This document shows, piece by piece, positions 49,178 to 57,654 of a DNA stretch of 64,000 nt. Position 1 is the first letter of the stretch, and each line of letters begins with the position of its first letter. The translations under genes were made by a program, and so were the position numbers. The stretch is from positions 157,719-221,718 of the forward strand of contig NZ_JACEHE010000017.1 of assembly GCF_013778455.1 (NCBI RefSeq). The letters run 5' to 3'. This DNA comes from Streptomyces himalayensis subsp. himalayensis. GTDB lineage: Bacteria > Actinomycetota > Actinomycetes > Streptomycetales > Streptomycetaceae. Below the pieces are notes generated by a model, which worked only from the letters and a program-made list of their open reading frames with translations, had not been told where the DNA came from and did not search any database.

Positions 49178-50137
49178 ATGACGATCCTTCACGGCCACTC
49201 GGCGGCGCTTCGCTCGAAGCGCCGCCGGGAGGGGATGCGTACGCTGGCGTTCCTCTCCCCGTGGCTCATCGGTTTCAGCGTCTTCTTCGTCTATCCACTG
49301 GTCTCCACCGTCTACTTCTCGCTGATGAAGTACGACGGCTTCCGGCCGCCCACCTGGAACGGCCTCACCAACTGGACATATGTCTTCACGCAGTACCCGT
49401 TCTTCTGGGCCGCGATGCGCAACACCCTGTGGCTCGTGGTGATCATGGTGGCGTGCCGGGTGGTCTTCGGCCTGGGAATCGGACTGCTCATCACCAAGAT
49501 CAAGACGGGGGCGGGTCTGTTCCGTACGGCCTTCTACCTCCCCTACCTCGCCCCGCCCGTGGCGGCGACCCTGGCTTTCGCCTTTCTGCTCAACCCCGGT
49601 ACGGGACCGGTCAACCAGGTGCTCGGCGACCTCGGTCTGCCGCAGCCCGGCTGGTTCAACGACCCGTCCTGGTCCAAGCCGGCGCTGACCCTGCTCGCCC
49701 TGTGGGGCATCGGCGACCTCATGGTCATCTTCATGGCGGCACTCCTGGACGTACCCAAGGAGCAGTACGAGGCCGCGGAACTCGACGGCGCGGGGCCCTG
49801 GAAGCGGTTCCGCTACGTCACGCTGCCGAACATCTCCCCCATCGTGATGTTCGCCGTGGTCACGGGGGTCATCCAGACCATGCAGTACTACACACAGCCG
49901 CTCATCGCCGGTAAGACGGCCAGCGGCGTCATCGGCGCCGGCGCCGGCCAGATCTACGAGCCCGGCTATCCGGGCAAGTCGACGCTGACCCTCCCCCAGC
50001 TCGTCTACAACCTGGGCTTCCAGCGCTTCGACACCGGCTCCGCCTGTGTCGTCGCGCTCGTCCTCTTCGCCCTGTCCATGGCGTTCACCGCGCTGCTGAT
50101 GCGCCGCCGCGGCGGCCTGATCACGGTGGAGGACTGA
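49178..50137 (+). CDS. Sugar ABC transporter permease, MalF-type
   Basis: A 319-residue permease with about six transmembrane helices and the EAA loop EAAELDGAGPWKRFRYVTLP that contacts the ATPase. It lies 11 bases after the binding-protein gene and 6 before the second permease. The ATPase is not encoded in this operon; in Streptomyces, sugar importers share the ATPase MsiK, so this is likely here. Confidence 0.92.
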   Translation: MTILHGHSAALRSKRRREGMRTLAFLSPWLIGFSVFFVYPLVSTVYFSLMKYDGFRPPTWNGLTNWTYVFTQYPFFWAAMRNTLWLVVIMVACRVVFGLGIGLLITKIKTGAGLFRTAFYLPYLAPPVAATLAFAFLLNPGTGPVNQVLGDLGLPQPGWFNDPSWSKPALTLLALWGIGDLMVIFMAALLDVPKEQYEAAELDGAGPWKRFRYVTLPNISPIVMFAVVTGVIQTMQYYTQPLIAGKTASGVIGAGAGQIYEPGYPGKSTLTLPQLVYNLGFQRFDTGSACVVALVLFALSMAFTALLMRRRGGLITVED

Positions 50138-50143
50138 TCCCCC

Positions 50144-51061
50144 ATGACCAACACCGTCACCGCACCACCGTCCGTGTCCACCTCGCGCGGCCCGGCCGAC
50201 GCGGCCGGCCGCGGATCCGCGGCCCGTACCGCCCGCCGCAAGGCGCTGCTGCACTGGATCGCCGTCCACTCCCTCGGCATCGCCGCCGCGCTGTTCTTCG
50301 TGATGCCGTTCGTCTTCATCCTCCTCACCTCGGTGATGGACGACCGGCAGGCACTGACCAGCGCCCTGTGGCCGAGGTCCTGGAACTGGGACAACTACGC
50401 ACAGGTCTGGAGCGCCCCCGGCTTCCTCACCTGGTGGCGCAACACCCTGATGTACGCGGGCCTGGGCACGCTCCTCACCGTGGTGTCCAGCCTCCCGGTG
50501 GCCTACGCCCTCGCCAAGTTCCGCTTCCGCGGCCGCCGGGTCGCGATGATGCTGGTCATCTCCGCGATGATGCTGCCGCCACAGGTCATCATCGTTCCGA
50601 TGTATCTGTTCTGGGCCAAGCAGATGCATCTGACCGGCACGCTGTGGCCGCTGATCATCCCGATGGCGTTCGGCGACGCCTTCAGCATCTTCCTGCTGCG
50701 CCAGTTCCTGCTGACCATCCCCGACGAGTACCTCGACGCGGCCAAGGTCGACGGCTGCGGTGAACTGCGCACGCTGCTGCGCGTCGTGGTGCCGCTGGCC
50801 AAGCCGGGCCTCGCCGCCGTCGCCCTGTTCCAGTTCTTCTACTGCTGGAACGACTACTTCGGCCCGCAGATCTACGCCAGCGACAATCCCGCCGCCTGGA
50901 CGCTCAGTTACGGCCTCGAGTCGTTCAAGGACAACCACCACACCAACTGGAACCTCACGATGGCCGCGACGCTGCTCGTCATGGCACCGGTCATCGCCGT
51001 CTTCTTCTTCGCGCAGAAGGCGTTCATCGAAGGCGTGACACTGACAGGAGTCAAAGGGTGA
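50144..51061 (+). CDS. Sugar ABC transporter permease, MalG-type
   Basis: A 305-residue permease with six transmembrane helices and the EAA-like loop DAAKVDGCGELRTLLRVVVP. The N-terminus carries a Ser/Ala/Thr-rich cytoplasmic tail. Its stop overlaps the GTG start of the GH4 gene (GTGA), showing translational coupling. It forms the heterodimeric channel with the MalF-type partner. Confidence 0.92.
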   Translation: MTNTVTAPPSVSTSRGPADAAGRGSAARTARRKALLHWIAVHSLGIAAALFFVMPFVFILLTSVMDDRQALTSALWPRSWNWDNYAQVWSAPGFLTWWRNTLMYAGLGTLLTVVSSLPVAYALAKFRFRGRRVAMMLVISAMMLPPQVIIVPMYLFWAKQMHLTGTLWPLIIPMAFGDAFSIFLLRQFLLTIPDEYLDAAKVDGCGELRTLLRVVVPLAKPGLAAVALFQFFYCWNDYFGPQIYASDNPAAWTLSYGLESFKDNHHTNWNLTMAATLLVMAPVIAVFFFAQKAFIEGVTLTGVKG

Positions 51062-52323
51062 AGCTGGCAGTCGTCGGCGGCGGATCGACGTACACACCGG
51101 AACTGATCGACGGTTTCGCCCGGTTGCGCGACACCCTGCCCATCGAGGAGCTCGTGCTCGTCGACCCGGCCACCGACCGCCTCGAGCTGGTCGGCGGGCT
51201 GGCCCGGCGGATCTTCGCCAGGCAGAGGCACGACGGGACGATCGTCACCACGTCCGACCTGGACGCGGGTGTCGACGGCGCCGACGCGGTGCTGCTCCAG
51301 CTGCGCGTCGGCGGGCAGGCCGCCCGCGAGCAGGACGAGACATGGCCGCTGGAGTGCGGCTGCGTCGGGCAGGAGACGACGGGCGCGGGCGGCCTCGCCA
51401 AGGCGCTGCGCACGGTCCCCGTGGTCCTCGACATCGCCGAGCGCGTGCGGCGCGCCAACCCGGGCGCCTGGATCATCGACTTCACCAACCCGGTGGGGAT
51501 CGTGACGCGGGCGCTGCTCCAGGCCGGTCACAAGGCGGTCGGCCTGTGCAATGTGGCGATCGGTTTCCAGCGGAAGTTCGCGCGGATGCTGGGGGTCGCG
51601 CCCGGCGATGTGCATCTGGACCATGTGGGCCTCAACCACCTCACCTGGGAGACCGGTGCCCGGCTCGGCGGCCCCGAGGGCGAGAACGTCCTGCCGCGGC
51701 TGCTCGCCGAACACGGCGACGCCATCGCGGCGGACCTGCGCCTGCCCCGGCAGATCATCGACCGCCTCGGCGTCGTCCCCTCGTACTACCTGCGCTACTT
51801 CTACGCGCACGACGAGGTCGTACGAGAGCTCCGTACGAAGCCGTCGCGGGCCGCCGAAGTGGCCGCCATGGAGAAGCAGTTGCTGGAGATGTACGGCGAC
51901 CCGGCGCTGGACGAGAAGCCGGAGCTGCTCGCCAAGCGCGGGGGCGCCTTCTACTCGGAGGCGGCCGTCGACCTGGCCGCTTCGCTGCTCGGCGGGGGAG
52001 GCAGCCCGTATCAGGTGGTGAACACGTACAACAACGGGACGCTGCCGTTCCTCCCCGACGACGCGGTGATCGAGGTGCAGGCCGCCGTGGGGTCCAAGGG
52101 CGCCACACCCCTCGTGGTGCCCCGGCTCGACCCGCTGTACGCCGGTCTGATCGCGAACGTGACGGCGTACGAGAACCTGGCCCTCCAGGCCGCGCTGCAC
52201 GGCGGGCGCGACCGTGTGGTCAGGGCCCTGCTCGCCCACCCGCTGGTCGGCCAGTACGAGTACGCCGAGGCCCTCACCGACCGGCTGGTCGCGCACAACC
52301 GGGAGCACCTCGCGTGGGCATGA
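51058..52323 (+). CDS. 6-phospho-beta-glucosidase-like GH4 enzyme
   Basis: A 421-residue GH4 glycosidase that uses NAD and a divalent metal for an oxidation-elimination reaction. The NAD loop is VVGGGSTYTPELIDGFARL, the DFTNPVGIVTRALL segment follows, and the metal-binding Cys and His are in VGLCNVAIGF and GLNHLTWE. GH4 beta-glucosidases normally act on phosphorylated disaccharides, while ABC import gives unphosphorylated sugar, so the coupled kinase may supply the phosphate. The start is GTG at 51058, overlapping the previous stop; its own stop overlaps the next gene. Confidence 0.9.
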   Translation: MKLAVVGGGSTYTPELIDGFARLRDTLPIEELVLVDPATDRLELVGGLARRIFARQRHDGTIVTTSDLDAGVDGADAVLLQLRVGGQAAREQDETWPLECGCVGQETTGAGGLAKALRTVPVVLDIAERVRRANPGAWIIDFTNPVGIVTRALLQAGHKAVGLCNVAIGFQRKFARMLGVAPGDVHLDHVGLNHLTWETGARLGGPEGENVLPRLLAEHGDAIAADLRLPRQIIDRLGVVPSYYLRYFYAHDEVVRELRTKPSRAAEVAAMEKQLLEMYGDPALDEKPELLAKRGGAFYSEAAVDLAASLLGGGGSPYQVVNTYNNGTLPFLPDDAVIEVQAAVGSKGATPLVVPRLDPLYAGLIANVTAYENLALQAALHGGRDRVVRALLAHPLVGQYEYAEALTDRLVAHNREHLAWA

Positions 52324-53318
52324 CCGCACCGGAGTCCGGCGTCGGGACCGCCGGGTCCGTTCTCGCCATCGACGCGGGAAACAGCAAGACCGACGTCGCG
52401 GTGGTCGCCGCCGACGGCAGAGTCGTCGGAGCGGCCCGCGGCGGCGGGTTCCGGCCGCCTAAGGTCGGCGTCGAGACGGCCGTGGACGTTCTCGCCGACG
52501 CGGTCGGCCGGGCGTTCGTGCAGGCCGGGGCCGACCGGGTCGGGCATGTCTCCGCCTGCCTTGCCAACGCCGATCTGCCAGTGGAGGAGGAGCAGTTGGC
52601 GGCCGCACTGGGACGGCGCGACTGGGGCGGGAGCGTCGAGGTGCGCAACGACACCTTCGCGGTCCTGCGGGCCGGCATCGCCGAGCCGCGCGGCGTCGCG
52701 GTCGTCTGCGGCGCGGGCATCAACTGCGCGGGCATGCGGCCCGACGGACGCGTCGCGCGGTTCCCCGCGATCGGCCGTATCTCCGGGGACTGGGGCGGGG
52801 GCTGGGGGCTGGCCGAGGAGGCGCTGTGGCACGCGGCACGCGCCGACGACGGACGGGGCGGCCCTACCGCGCTGGCTCACACCCTTCCCGGCCACTTCGG
52901 GCTCGACTCGATGTACGCGCTGATCGAGGCGCTGCACCTCGAGCACATCGCCGTACCGCGGACGCACGAGCTCACCCCCGTGCTGTTCGCCACCGCGGCC
53001 GACGGCGACCCGGTGGCACGCTCGATCGTCGACCGGCTCGCTGACGAGGTCGTGACCTGGGCGACGGTCGCTCTCGAACGGCTCGACCTGCTGGACGAGG
53101 AGACACCGGTGCTGCTCGGGGGCAGCGTCCTGGCGGCCCGGCATCCCCAGCTGGACGGCCGCATCCGCGAGCTGCTGGCCGAACGCGCACCGAAAGCGGT
53201 GCCCCAGGTCGTCGCCGTACGGCCGGTGCTGGGCGCGGCGTTGCTGGGCCTCGACCATGTGGGCGCACCGGAGGAGGTGCACGCGCGCGTGCGGGCGCAT
53301 TTCGAGAACGGGGGCTGA
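52320..53318 (+). CDS. BadF/BadG-type ATPase, N-acetylglucosamine-kinase-like
   Basis: A 332-residue ASKHA-fold kinase: SVLAIDAGNSKTDVAVVAAD (phosphate-1 motif), the NDTFAVLRAG segment, VVCGAGINCAGM and SGDWGGGWGLAEEALWHAAR (adenosine-binding region). The sequence resembles the N-acetylglucosamine kinase branch of the BadF family. The ATG overlaps the GH4 stop (ATGA). It probably phosphorylates the imported sugar or the product released by the GH4 enzyme. Activity on glucosamine, glucose or another sugar cannot be separated by sequence. Confidence 0.85.
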   Translation: MTAPESGVGTAGSVLAIDAGNSKTDVAVVAADGRVVGAARGGGFRPPKVGVETAVDVLADAVGRAFVQAGADRVGHVSACLANADLPVEEEQLAAALGRRDWGGSVEVRNDTFAVLRAGIAEPRGVAVVCGAGINCAGMRPDGRVARFPAIGRISGDWGGGWGLAEEALWHAARADDGRGGPTALAHTLPGHFGLDSMYALIEALHLEHIAVPRTHELTPVLFATAADGDPVARSIVDRLADEVVTWATVALERLDLLDEETPVLLGGSVLAARHPQLDGRIRELLAERAPKAVPQVVAVRPVLGAALLGLDHVGAPEEVHARVRAHFENGG

Positions 53319-53747
53319 CAGGCGCGTCGAGGGCGCCTCCGCCGGGGCTTCGGGCTCACCACCCGAAAAGGGAACGCGAATCGCTCGCACCTCCTCCGTA
53401 GGGTGATGCGCGCGCAGGGCTGACCACCCCTCATTTCGTGGGCGAGGGCTCTCCGTTGCTGCCCCCGCATCAACGGCAGCCCTGGGAGCCCCATGCGGCG
53501 CCCGGTACCGCGGCGGCTGTCCCGTTGACGGGGCGGGTGCGGCCGGGAAACCGAAGGGGTCTCGCTCACGTGTTTCAAGGGAGAGGGGGCGGTGCGGGGA
53601 GGCTCCGCTGCGCTGCAATCCGAACAAGATCCAGTCAATGCCTGTGCGGATGTCAGTCCCGGCGGCAATACTTGCCGCCGTGCACTTCTTCCCGCGTGCC
53701 TGCGCACCGGGCGGCAGTGACCGACGAATGACCATGGGGGAGGTCAA
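53319..53747. other. Intergenic region upstream of the PknG cluster
   Basis: This 429-base region separates the sugar operon from the signalling cluster and must carry the cluster's promoter. It has a weak 6-bp hairpin right after the kinase stop (53320-53338), a GGAAC at 53371 and a TAGGGT at 53399 that could belong to promoters but are not well spaced. No convincing gene is seen. Confidence 0.45.
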
Positions 53748-55214
53748 GTGACATACCCGCCGAACGGAGGGGCGGCGCCGCCGGGTCCGGCCTTGCCCAC
53801 CATGCTGGCCATCCCGCCGCAGCCGGGCGCCTCACCGGCGCCGGCCGGCCCGTCCGGGCCGCTCGCCGCCGTGCCCTCCCGGCGCACCGCGTGGTCGGAG
53901 GGCGTCGACCGGCTGCGCACGGCGGCGACGACCGAGCCCGGCCGGCTGCGGATCATCGGGGCCGTACTGGCCCTGCTGGTCGTGGCGTTCGGCGCGGTCG
54001 CCACGTGGGAGATGTCCGAGCGCTCGGCCGCGGCCGACGACGTGCTGAACCGCAGCCAGCCCCTGAGCAGAGACGCGGCCGACATCTACCGCTCCCTCGC
54101 CGACGCCAACACCGCGGCGTCCAGCGGCTTTCTGGCGGGCGGCCAGGAACCGGCCGAGGTCATCGACCGGTACGAGAAAGACATCAGGACCGCCTCCGAG
54201 AAGCTGGCCACGGCGTCCGCGAACTCCGGATCCGACCCGGCATCGGCGGCCGCCATCGCCAAACTGAACAAGCTCCTCCCGGAGTACACGGGCCTCATCG
54301 AGCGCGCTCGCGCCAACAACCGCCAGGGCCTGCCGCTGGGCGGCGCCTATCTGCGGTACGCCAACGACAAGATGCAGACGATGCTGGACGCCGCCGAGCA
54401 GCTCTACAAAGAGGAGAACGAGCGACTCCGCGCGGACTACGACGACGCGACTCCCTATCCATGGGCGGCGATAGGCATCGGCGCGCTCGCGCTCGGCGCG
54501 CTCGTCTGGGCTCAGCGGCGCAACTACCACCGCACGAACCGGGTGTTCAACCATGGCCTGGTCGCCGCGACGGCCGCCTCCGCGGTGGTCCTGCTCTGGC
54601 TCCTCGTCGGCCACACGGTGGCCAGGGCCGGACTCGACGATTCGTACGACCACGGCGTCCGCTCCCTGAACGTGCTGAACGACGCCCGCATCGCCTCCCT
54701 CAAGGCGCGGGGCAACGAGAATATGACGCTGGTCAGCAGGGGCGCGGAGACCCGCGAGGTGGGCGATGTGCCCAAGGACAAGTTCGACCTCGAATACCAG
54801 AGCCAGATGGAGCAGCTCGGCGGCGCCGAGGGCAGCACGGGTCTGCTGGGTACGGCGGCCTCGCTGGCCGACGACGCGGCGGGCAGGGAGCCCGTGGCCG
54901 AGGCGATCGAGAACGTGAAGGACTGGAAGGACCGGCATAAGAAGGCGCGTGGCGAGGACGACTCCGGCAACTACGAGGGCGCGCTGAAGAAGGTGATCGG
55001 GGCCAGGGACCAAGACCCGACGGACGAGTCCTTCGAGAATGTCGACGACGCACTGGAGAACGCGCTCGAGTACGAGCAGCAGGAGTTCAAGCTGGCGGCG
55101 CAGGACGGGCGGAATGCCATGACCGGCCTTCCCGTGGGCGCCGCGGTGCTCGCCGTCCTGGGCGCGGCGGCTGCCGTGCTCGGCATCGGACGCAGGCTTT
55201 CGGAGTACCGGTGA
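53748..55214 (+). CDS. Four-helix membrane protein, GlnX-like receptor
   Basis: A 488-residue membrane protein. A Pro/Ala-rich cytoplasmic N-terminus is followed by a first transmembrane helix (LRIIGAVLALLVVAFGAVAT), an extracytoplasmic helical domain of about 150 residues, two central helices, a second extracytoplasmic domain and a C-terminal helix (GAAVLAVLGAAAAVLGIG). In mycobacteria a similar protein, GlnX, works with the binding protein GlnH to activate PknG. Order and neighbours here match that system. The GTG follows GGGGGAGG, and the stop overlaps the next start (GTGA). Confidence 0.75.
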   Translation: MTYPPNGGAAPPGPALPTMLAIPPQPGASPAPAGPSGPLAAVPSRRTAWSEGVDRLRTAATTEPGRLRIIGAVLALLVVAFGAVATWEMSERSAAADDVLNRSQPLSRDAADIYRSLADANTAASSGFLAGGQEPAEVIDRYEKDIRTASEKLATASANSGSDPASAAAIAKLNKLLPEYTGLIERARANNRQGLPLGGAYLRYANDKMQTMLDAAEQLYKEENERLRADYDDATPYPWAAIGIGALALGALVWAQRRNYHRTNRVFNHGLVAATAASAVVLLWLLVGHTVARAGLDDSYDHGVRSLNVLNDARIASLKARGNENMTLVSRGAETREVGDVPKDKFDLEYQSQMEQLGGAEGSTGLLGTAASLADDAAGREPVAEAIENVKDWKDRHKKARGEDDSGNYEGALKKVIGARDQDPTDESFENVDDALENALEYEQQEFKLAAQDGRNAMTGLPVGAAVLAVLGAAAAVLGIGRRLSEYR

Positions 55215-56212
55215 AAGGGGGCGCCAGGATGCTGAGGGGACGCCTGCGGAGCAGCTTGCGGGGCTGGGGCGGCGTGGCCGCGATGGCGGTGGCCTGCGCC
55301 CTGACGGCCGTCTTCGCACTGCTGCTGCCGCTGACCCAGGCGCGTGGGGACGGCAGCACGGGCCAGGGCGGACAGGGCGTGGCCGAGGGCGCCCAGGTGA
55401 AGGCCGACGACTGCAACCCCGAGGCAAGCCTGCGGCCGTCGCCCAACGACGGACCCTACGTCGAGGACATCAAGAAGCGCGGCTATCTGACCGTCGGCGT
55501 CGACCAGAACAGCTACCGCTGGGGCTACCGCGACCCGAACAAGTCGGAGAGCAAGCTGGAGGGCTTCGACATCGACCTGGTGCATGCGATCGCCGAGGAG
55601 ATCCTCGGCCCCGAACCCGACATCCGGTTCCGCGCCGTCCCCACCAACCAGCGCATCCCCGCCATCAAGAACGGCGATGTCGACATGGTGGTGCGCACCA
55701 TGACGATCACCTGCGATCGCCTCGACGATGTGGCCTTCTCCACGGCCTATTTCAAGACGGGCCAGCAGGTGCTCGCCCCCAAGAACTCTGATATCACCGG
55801 CTACAACAAGACGCTCAAGGACAAGAAGGTCTGTTCGGCAAAGAGCTCCACCGCGGAGGACGAGCTTGAGAAGAACTCCTTCGGTGCCGATACCTCGACC
55901 AAGGTGCCGAACCAACTCGACTGCCTGGTAAGGCTCCAGCTCGGTGAGGTCGACGCGGTCGTGACCGACGGTGCCCTGGCCGCAAGCCAGGCCGCGCAGG
56001 ACCCGACGGTCATGCTCATGGGCGAGCCGTTCACCGAGGAGTACTACGGCGTGGCGATGAAGAGGGAGGCGGAGGACCTGGTCCGGCGCGTCAACCAGGT
56101 GCTGGTGGACTACCGCAAGGGCGACTGGCAGGCCTCGTACGAGGACTGGCTGGCCGACGTGCCGGGCATGGCCGACACGGCGGAACCTCCCGCCCCGGAG
56201 TACAGCGACTGA
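55211..56212 (+). CDS. Glutamate/aspartate-type substrate-binding protein, GlnH-like
   Basis: A 333-residue solute-binding protein of the glutamate/glutamine family. The mature part begins KKRGYLTVGVDQNSYRWGYR, with the ligand-binding EGFDIDLVHAIAEEILG and VDMVVRTMTITCDRLDDVAF. The export signal is one long hydrophobic segment (AMAVACALTAVFALLLPL) without a clear lipobox. It lacks adjacent permease and ATPase genes, so a sensory role with the preceding membrane protein is likely. The start is GTG at 55211 overlapping the previous stop; ATG at 55229 is an alternative. Confidence 0.85.
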   Translation: MKGGARMLRGRLRSSLRGWGGVAAMAVACALTAVFALLLPLTQARGDGSTGQGGQGVAEGAQVKADDCNPEASLRPSPNDGPYVEDIKKRGYLTVGVDQNSYRWGYRDPNKSESKLEGFDIDLVHAIAEEILGPEPDIRFRAVPTNQRIPAIKNGDVDMVVRTMTITCDRLDDVAFSTAYFKTGQQVLAPKNSDITGYNKTLKDKKVCSAKSSTAEDELEKNSFGADTSTKVPNQLDCLVRLQLGEVDAVVTDGALAASQAAQDPTVMLMGEPFTEEYYGVAMKREAEDLVRRVNQVLVDYRKGDWQASYEDWLADVPGMADTAEPPAPEYSD

Positions 56213-56301
56213 GGCGTGAGGGCAACGACCCTGGTACCACTGAAGAGTTGATCCGCCCCCGAACGCGAGGGCGACGACGACGGAAAGCAGAGAGGTGATC
56301 G

Positions 56302-57654
56302 ATGGGCGTCGCGGGGCCCCCCGGGCCGGTGATGGACCGGGACGAGGTGGACCGTGCGCTGGCGCGGCTCGGTGCGGAGCACGAGGCCATCGAGACCTCG
56401 CTCCTCGCCCTGCAGGACCACGCGGGCCGCAGGCTCCTCGAGGGCGCCCGGCTGACCGGCATCACCCAGTCCCGCTGGACGGACACGGAGCGCGCCATCA
56501 CCGTCCTGTGGTCGTACTTCGACGCTTACACGGCCGCCGTGCGGGCCGCGCGTGACCTTCGGGCGCGCCGGCGCTGGCCCAGCCGCGAGGACCTGCTCGA
56601 GCTGACGGAGCTGCTGCGCGGTGAGAGCGTCACCGTGTCCGGCGGTGCCGCGGCCGGGGGCGGCCCCTCTCCGTCGATCACCGGCCCGGCCAGGCTCAGT
56701 GAGAGCTACACGCTCCAGGAGCTGGTGGAGCGGATGAACGAGCTCTACGCGCAGTCGCTCGACATGGTCGTCGCGGCGGACGCCGTGTGGTCCGCGCTGC
56801 CCGCCCGTATCGACCTGCTCTCGGCGGAGCTGCAGCGCACGCGCCAACTCGCACACTCCGTGGGCGTACGACGGGGCGAGCATCCGGCGGGCGACGACCT
56901 GGAGCGGATCACAAGTGCGCTGCTCCAGCTGCGCGAACAGGTGATCTCGGACCCGCTGGCCTTCTGGCAGGCGTCGCCGGGCGGCAGTTCTGCGCCCGGC
57001 GGCGGCCGGCCGGACACCGCGCGGTACGACCGTGAGGCGCAGGCCCTGGAGGAGGTGCGCCGCGAGATCGACGCGGTACTCACCGTCCGCCAGGACGCGG
57101 AGGCCCGGCTGGTGAAGCTGCGCGACGTGCTCTCGCGCGCGGACCGCACGCTCGCCGAGGCACGGTCCGCGCGCGGCGAAGTGCTCGCCAAGATCGCCGC
57201 GTCCGAGGTGCCCGCCGTGTCCGGGCCGCCGACAGCGTTGCAGGAGCAGCTGACGAGGGCCGCCGAGTACCGCAGGCACGGCCAGTGGAACCGGCTCTCG
57301 CCGCTCCTTGAGTCGCTGGAGCAGAAGGCGGAGGACGAACTGCTTCGCGCCCGTGAGTCGTTGACAGCCGTCACGGCGCCGCTCGCGGTCCGCGCGGAGC
57401 TGCGCGGCCGCCTCGACGCGTACAAGGCGAAGGTCGCGCGGCTGGGCATGGCGGAGGACCCGCTGCTGGTAGAGCGGTACGACACGGCGCGCCGGATGCT
57501 GTGGAGCGCGCCCTGCGACCTGCGTGCGGCGGAAGCGGCGGTGCTGCGCTACCAGCAGGCGGCCGTCGAGGTGGTGGCTCCGCGGGTTCCCGGCCAGGCC
57601 GGGCCCGTGGACCGGAGGGGGCCCTCGGGGAGCGACAGAGGTGATGCGGTGTGA
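56302..57654 (+). CDS. Coiled-coil protein of the PknG cluster
   Basis: A 450-residue soluble protein, largely helical and rich in Ala, Arg, Glu and Leu, with long heptad-like stretches (for example AQALEEVRREIDAVLTVRQD and LVKLRDVLSRADRTLAEARS). No catalytic motif is visible. It lies between the binding protein and the kinase, and its stop overlaps the kinase start (GTGA). It may be a scaffold that links receptor and kinase. The ATG follows GAGAGG by about seven bases. Family not recognised beyond being a conserved part of this cluster type. Confidence 0.7.
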   Translation: MGVAGPPGPVMDRDEVDRALARLGAEHEAIETSLLALQDHAGRRLLEGARLTGITQSRWTDTERAITVLWSYFDAYTAAVRAARDLRARRRWPSREDLLELTELLRGESVTVSGGAAAGGGPSPSITGPARLSESYTLQELVERMNELYAQSLDMVVAADAVWSALPARIDLLSAELQRTRQLAHSVGVRRGEHPAGDDLERITSALLQLREQVISDPLAFWQASPGGSSAPGGGRPDTARYDREAQALEEVRREIDAVLTVRQDAEARLVKLRDVLSRADRTLAEARSARGEVLAKIAASEVPAVSGPPTALQEQLTRAAEYRRHGQWNRLSPLLESLEQKAEDELLRARESLTAVTAPLAVRAELRGRLDAYKAKVARLGMAEDPLLVERYDTARRMLWSAPCDLRAAEAAVLRYQQAAVEVVAPRVPGQAGPVDRRGPSGSDRGDAV

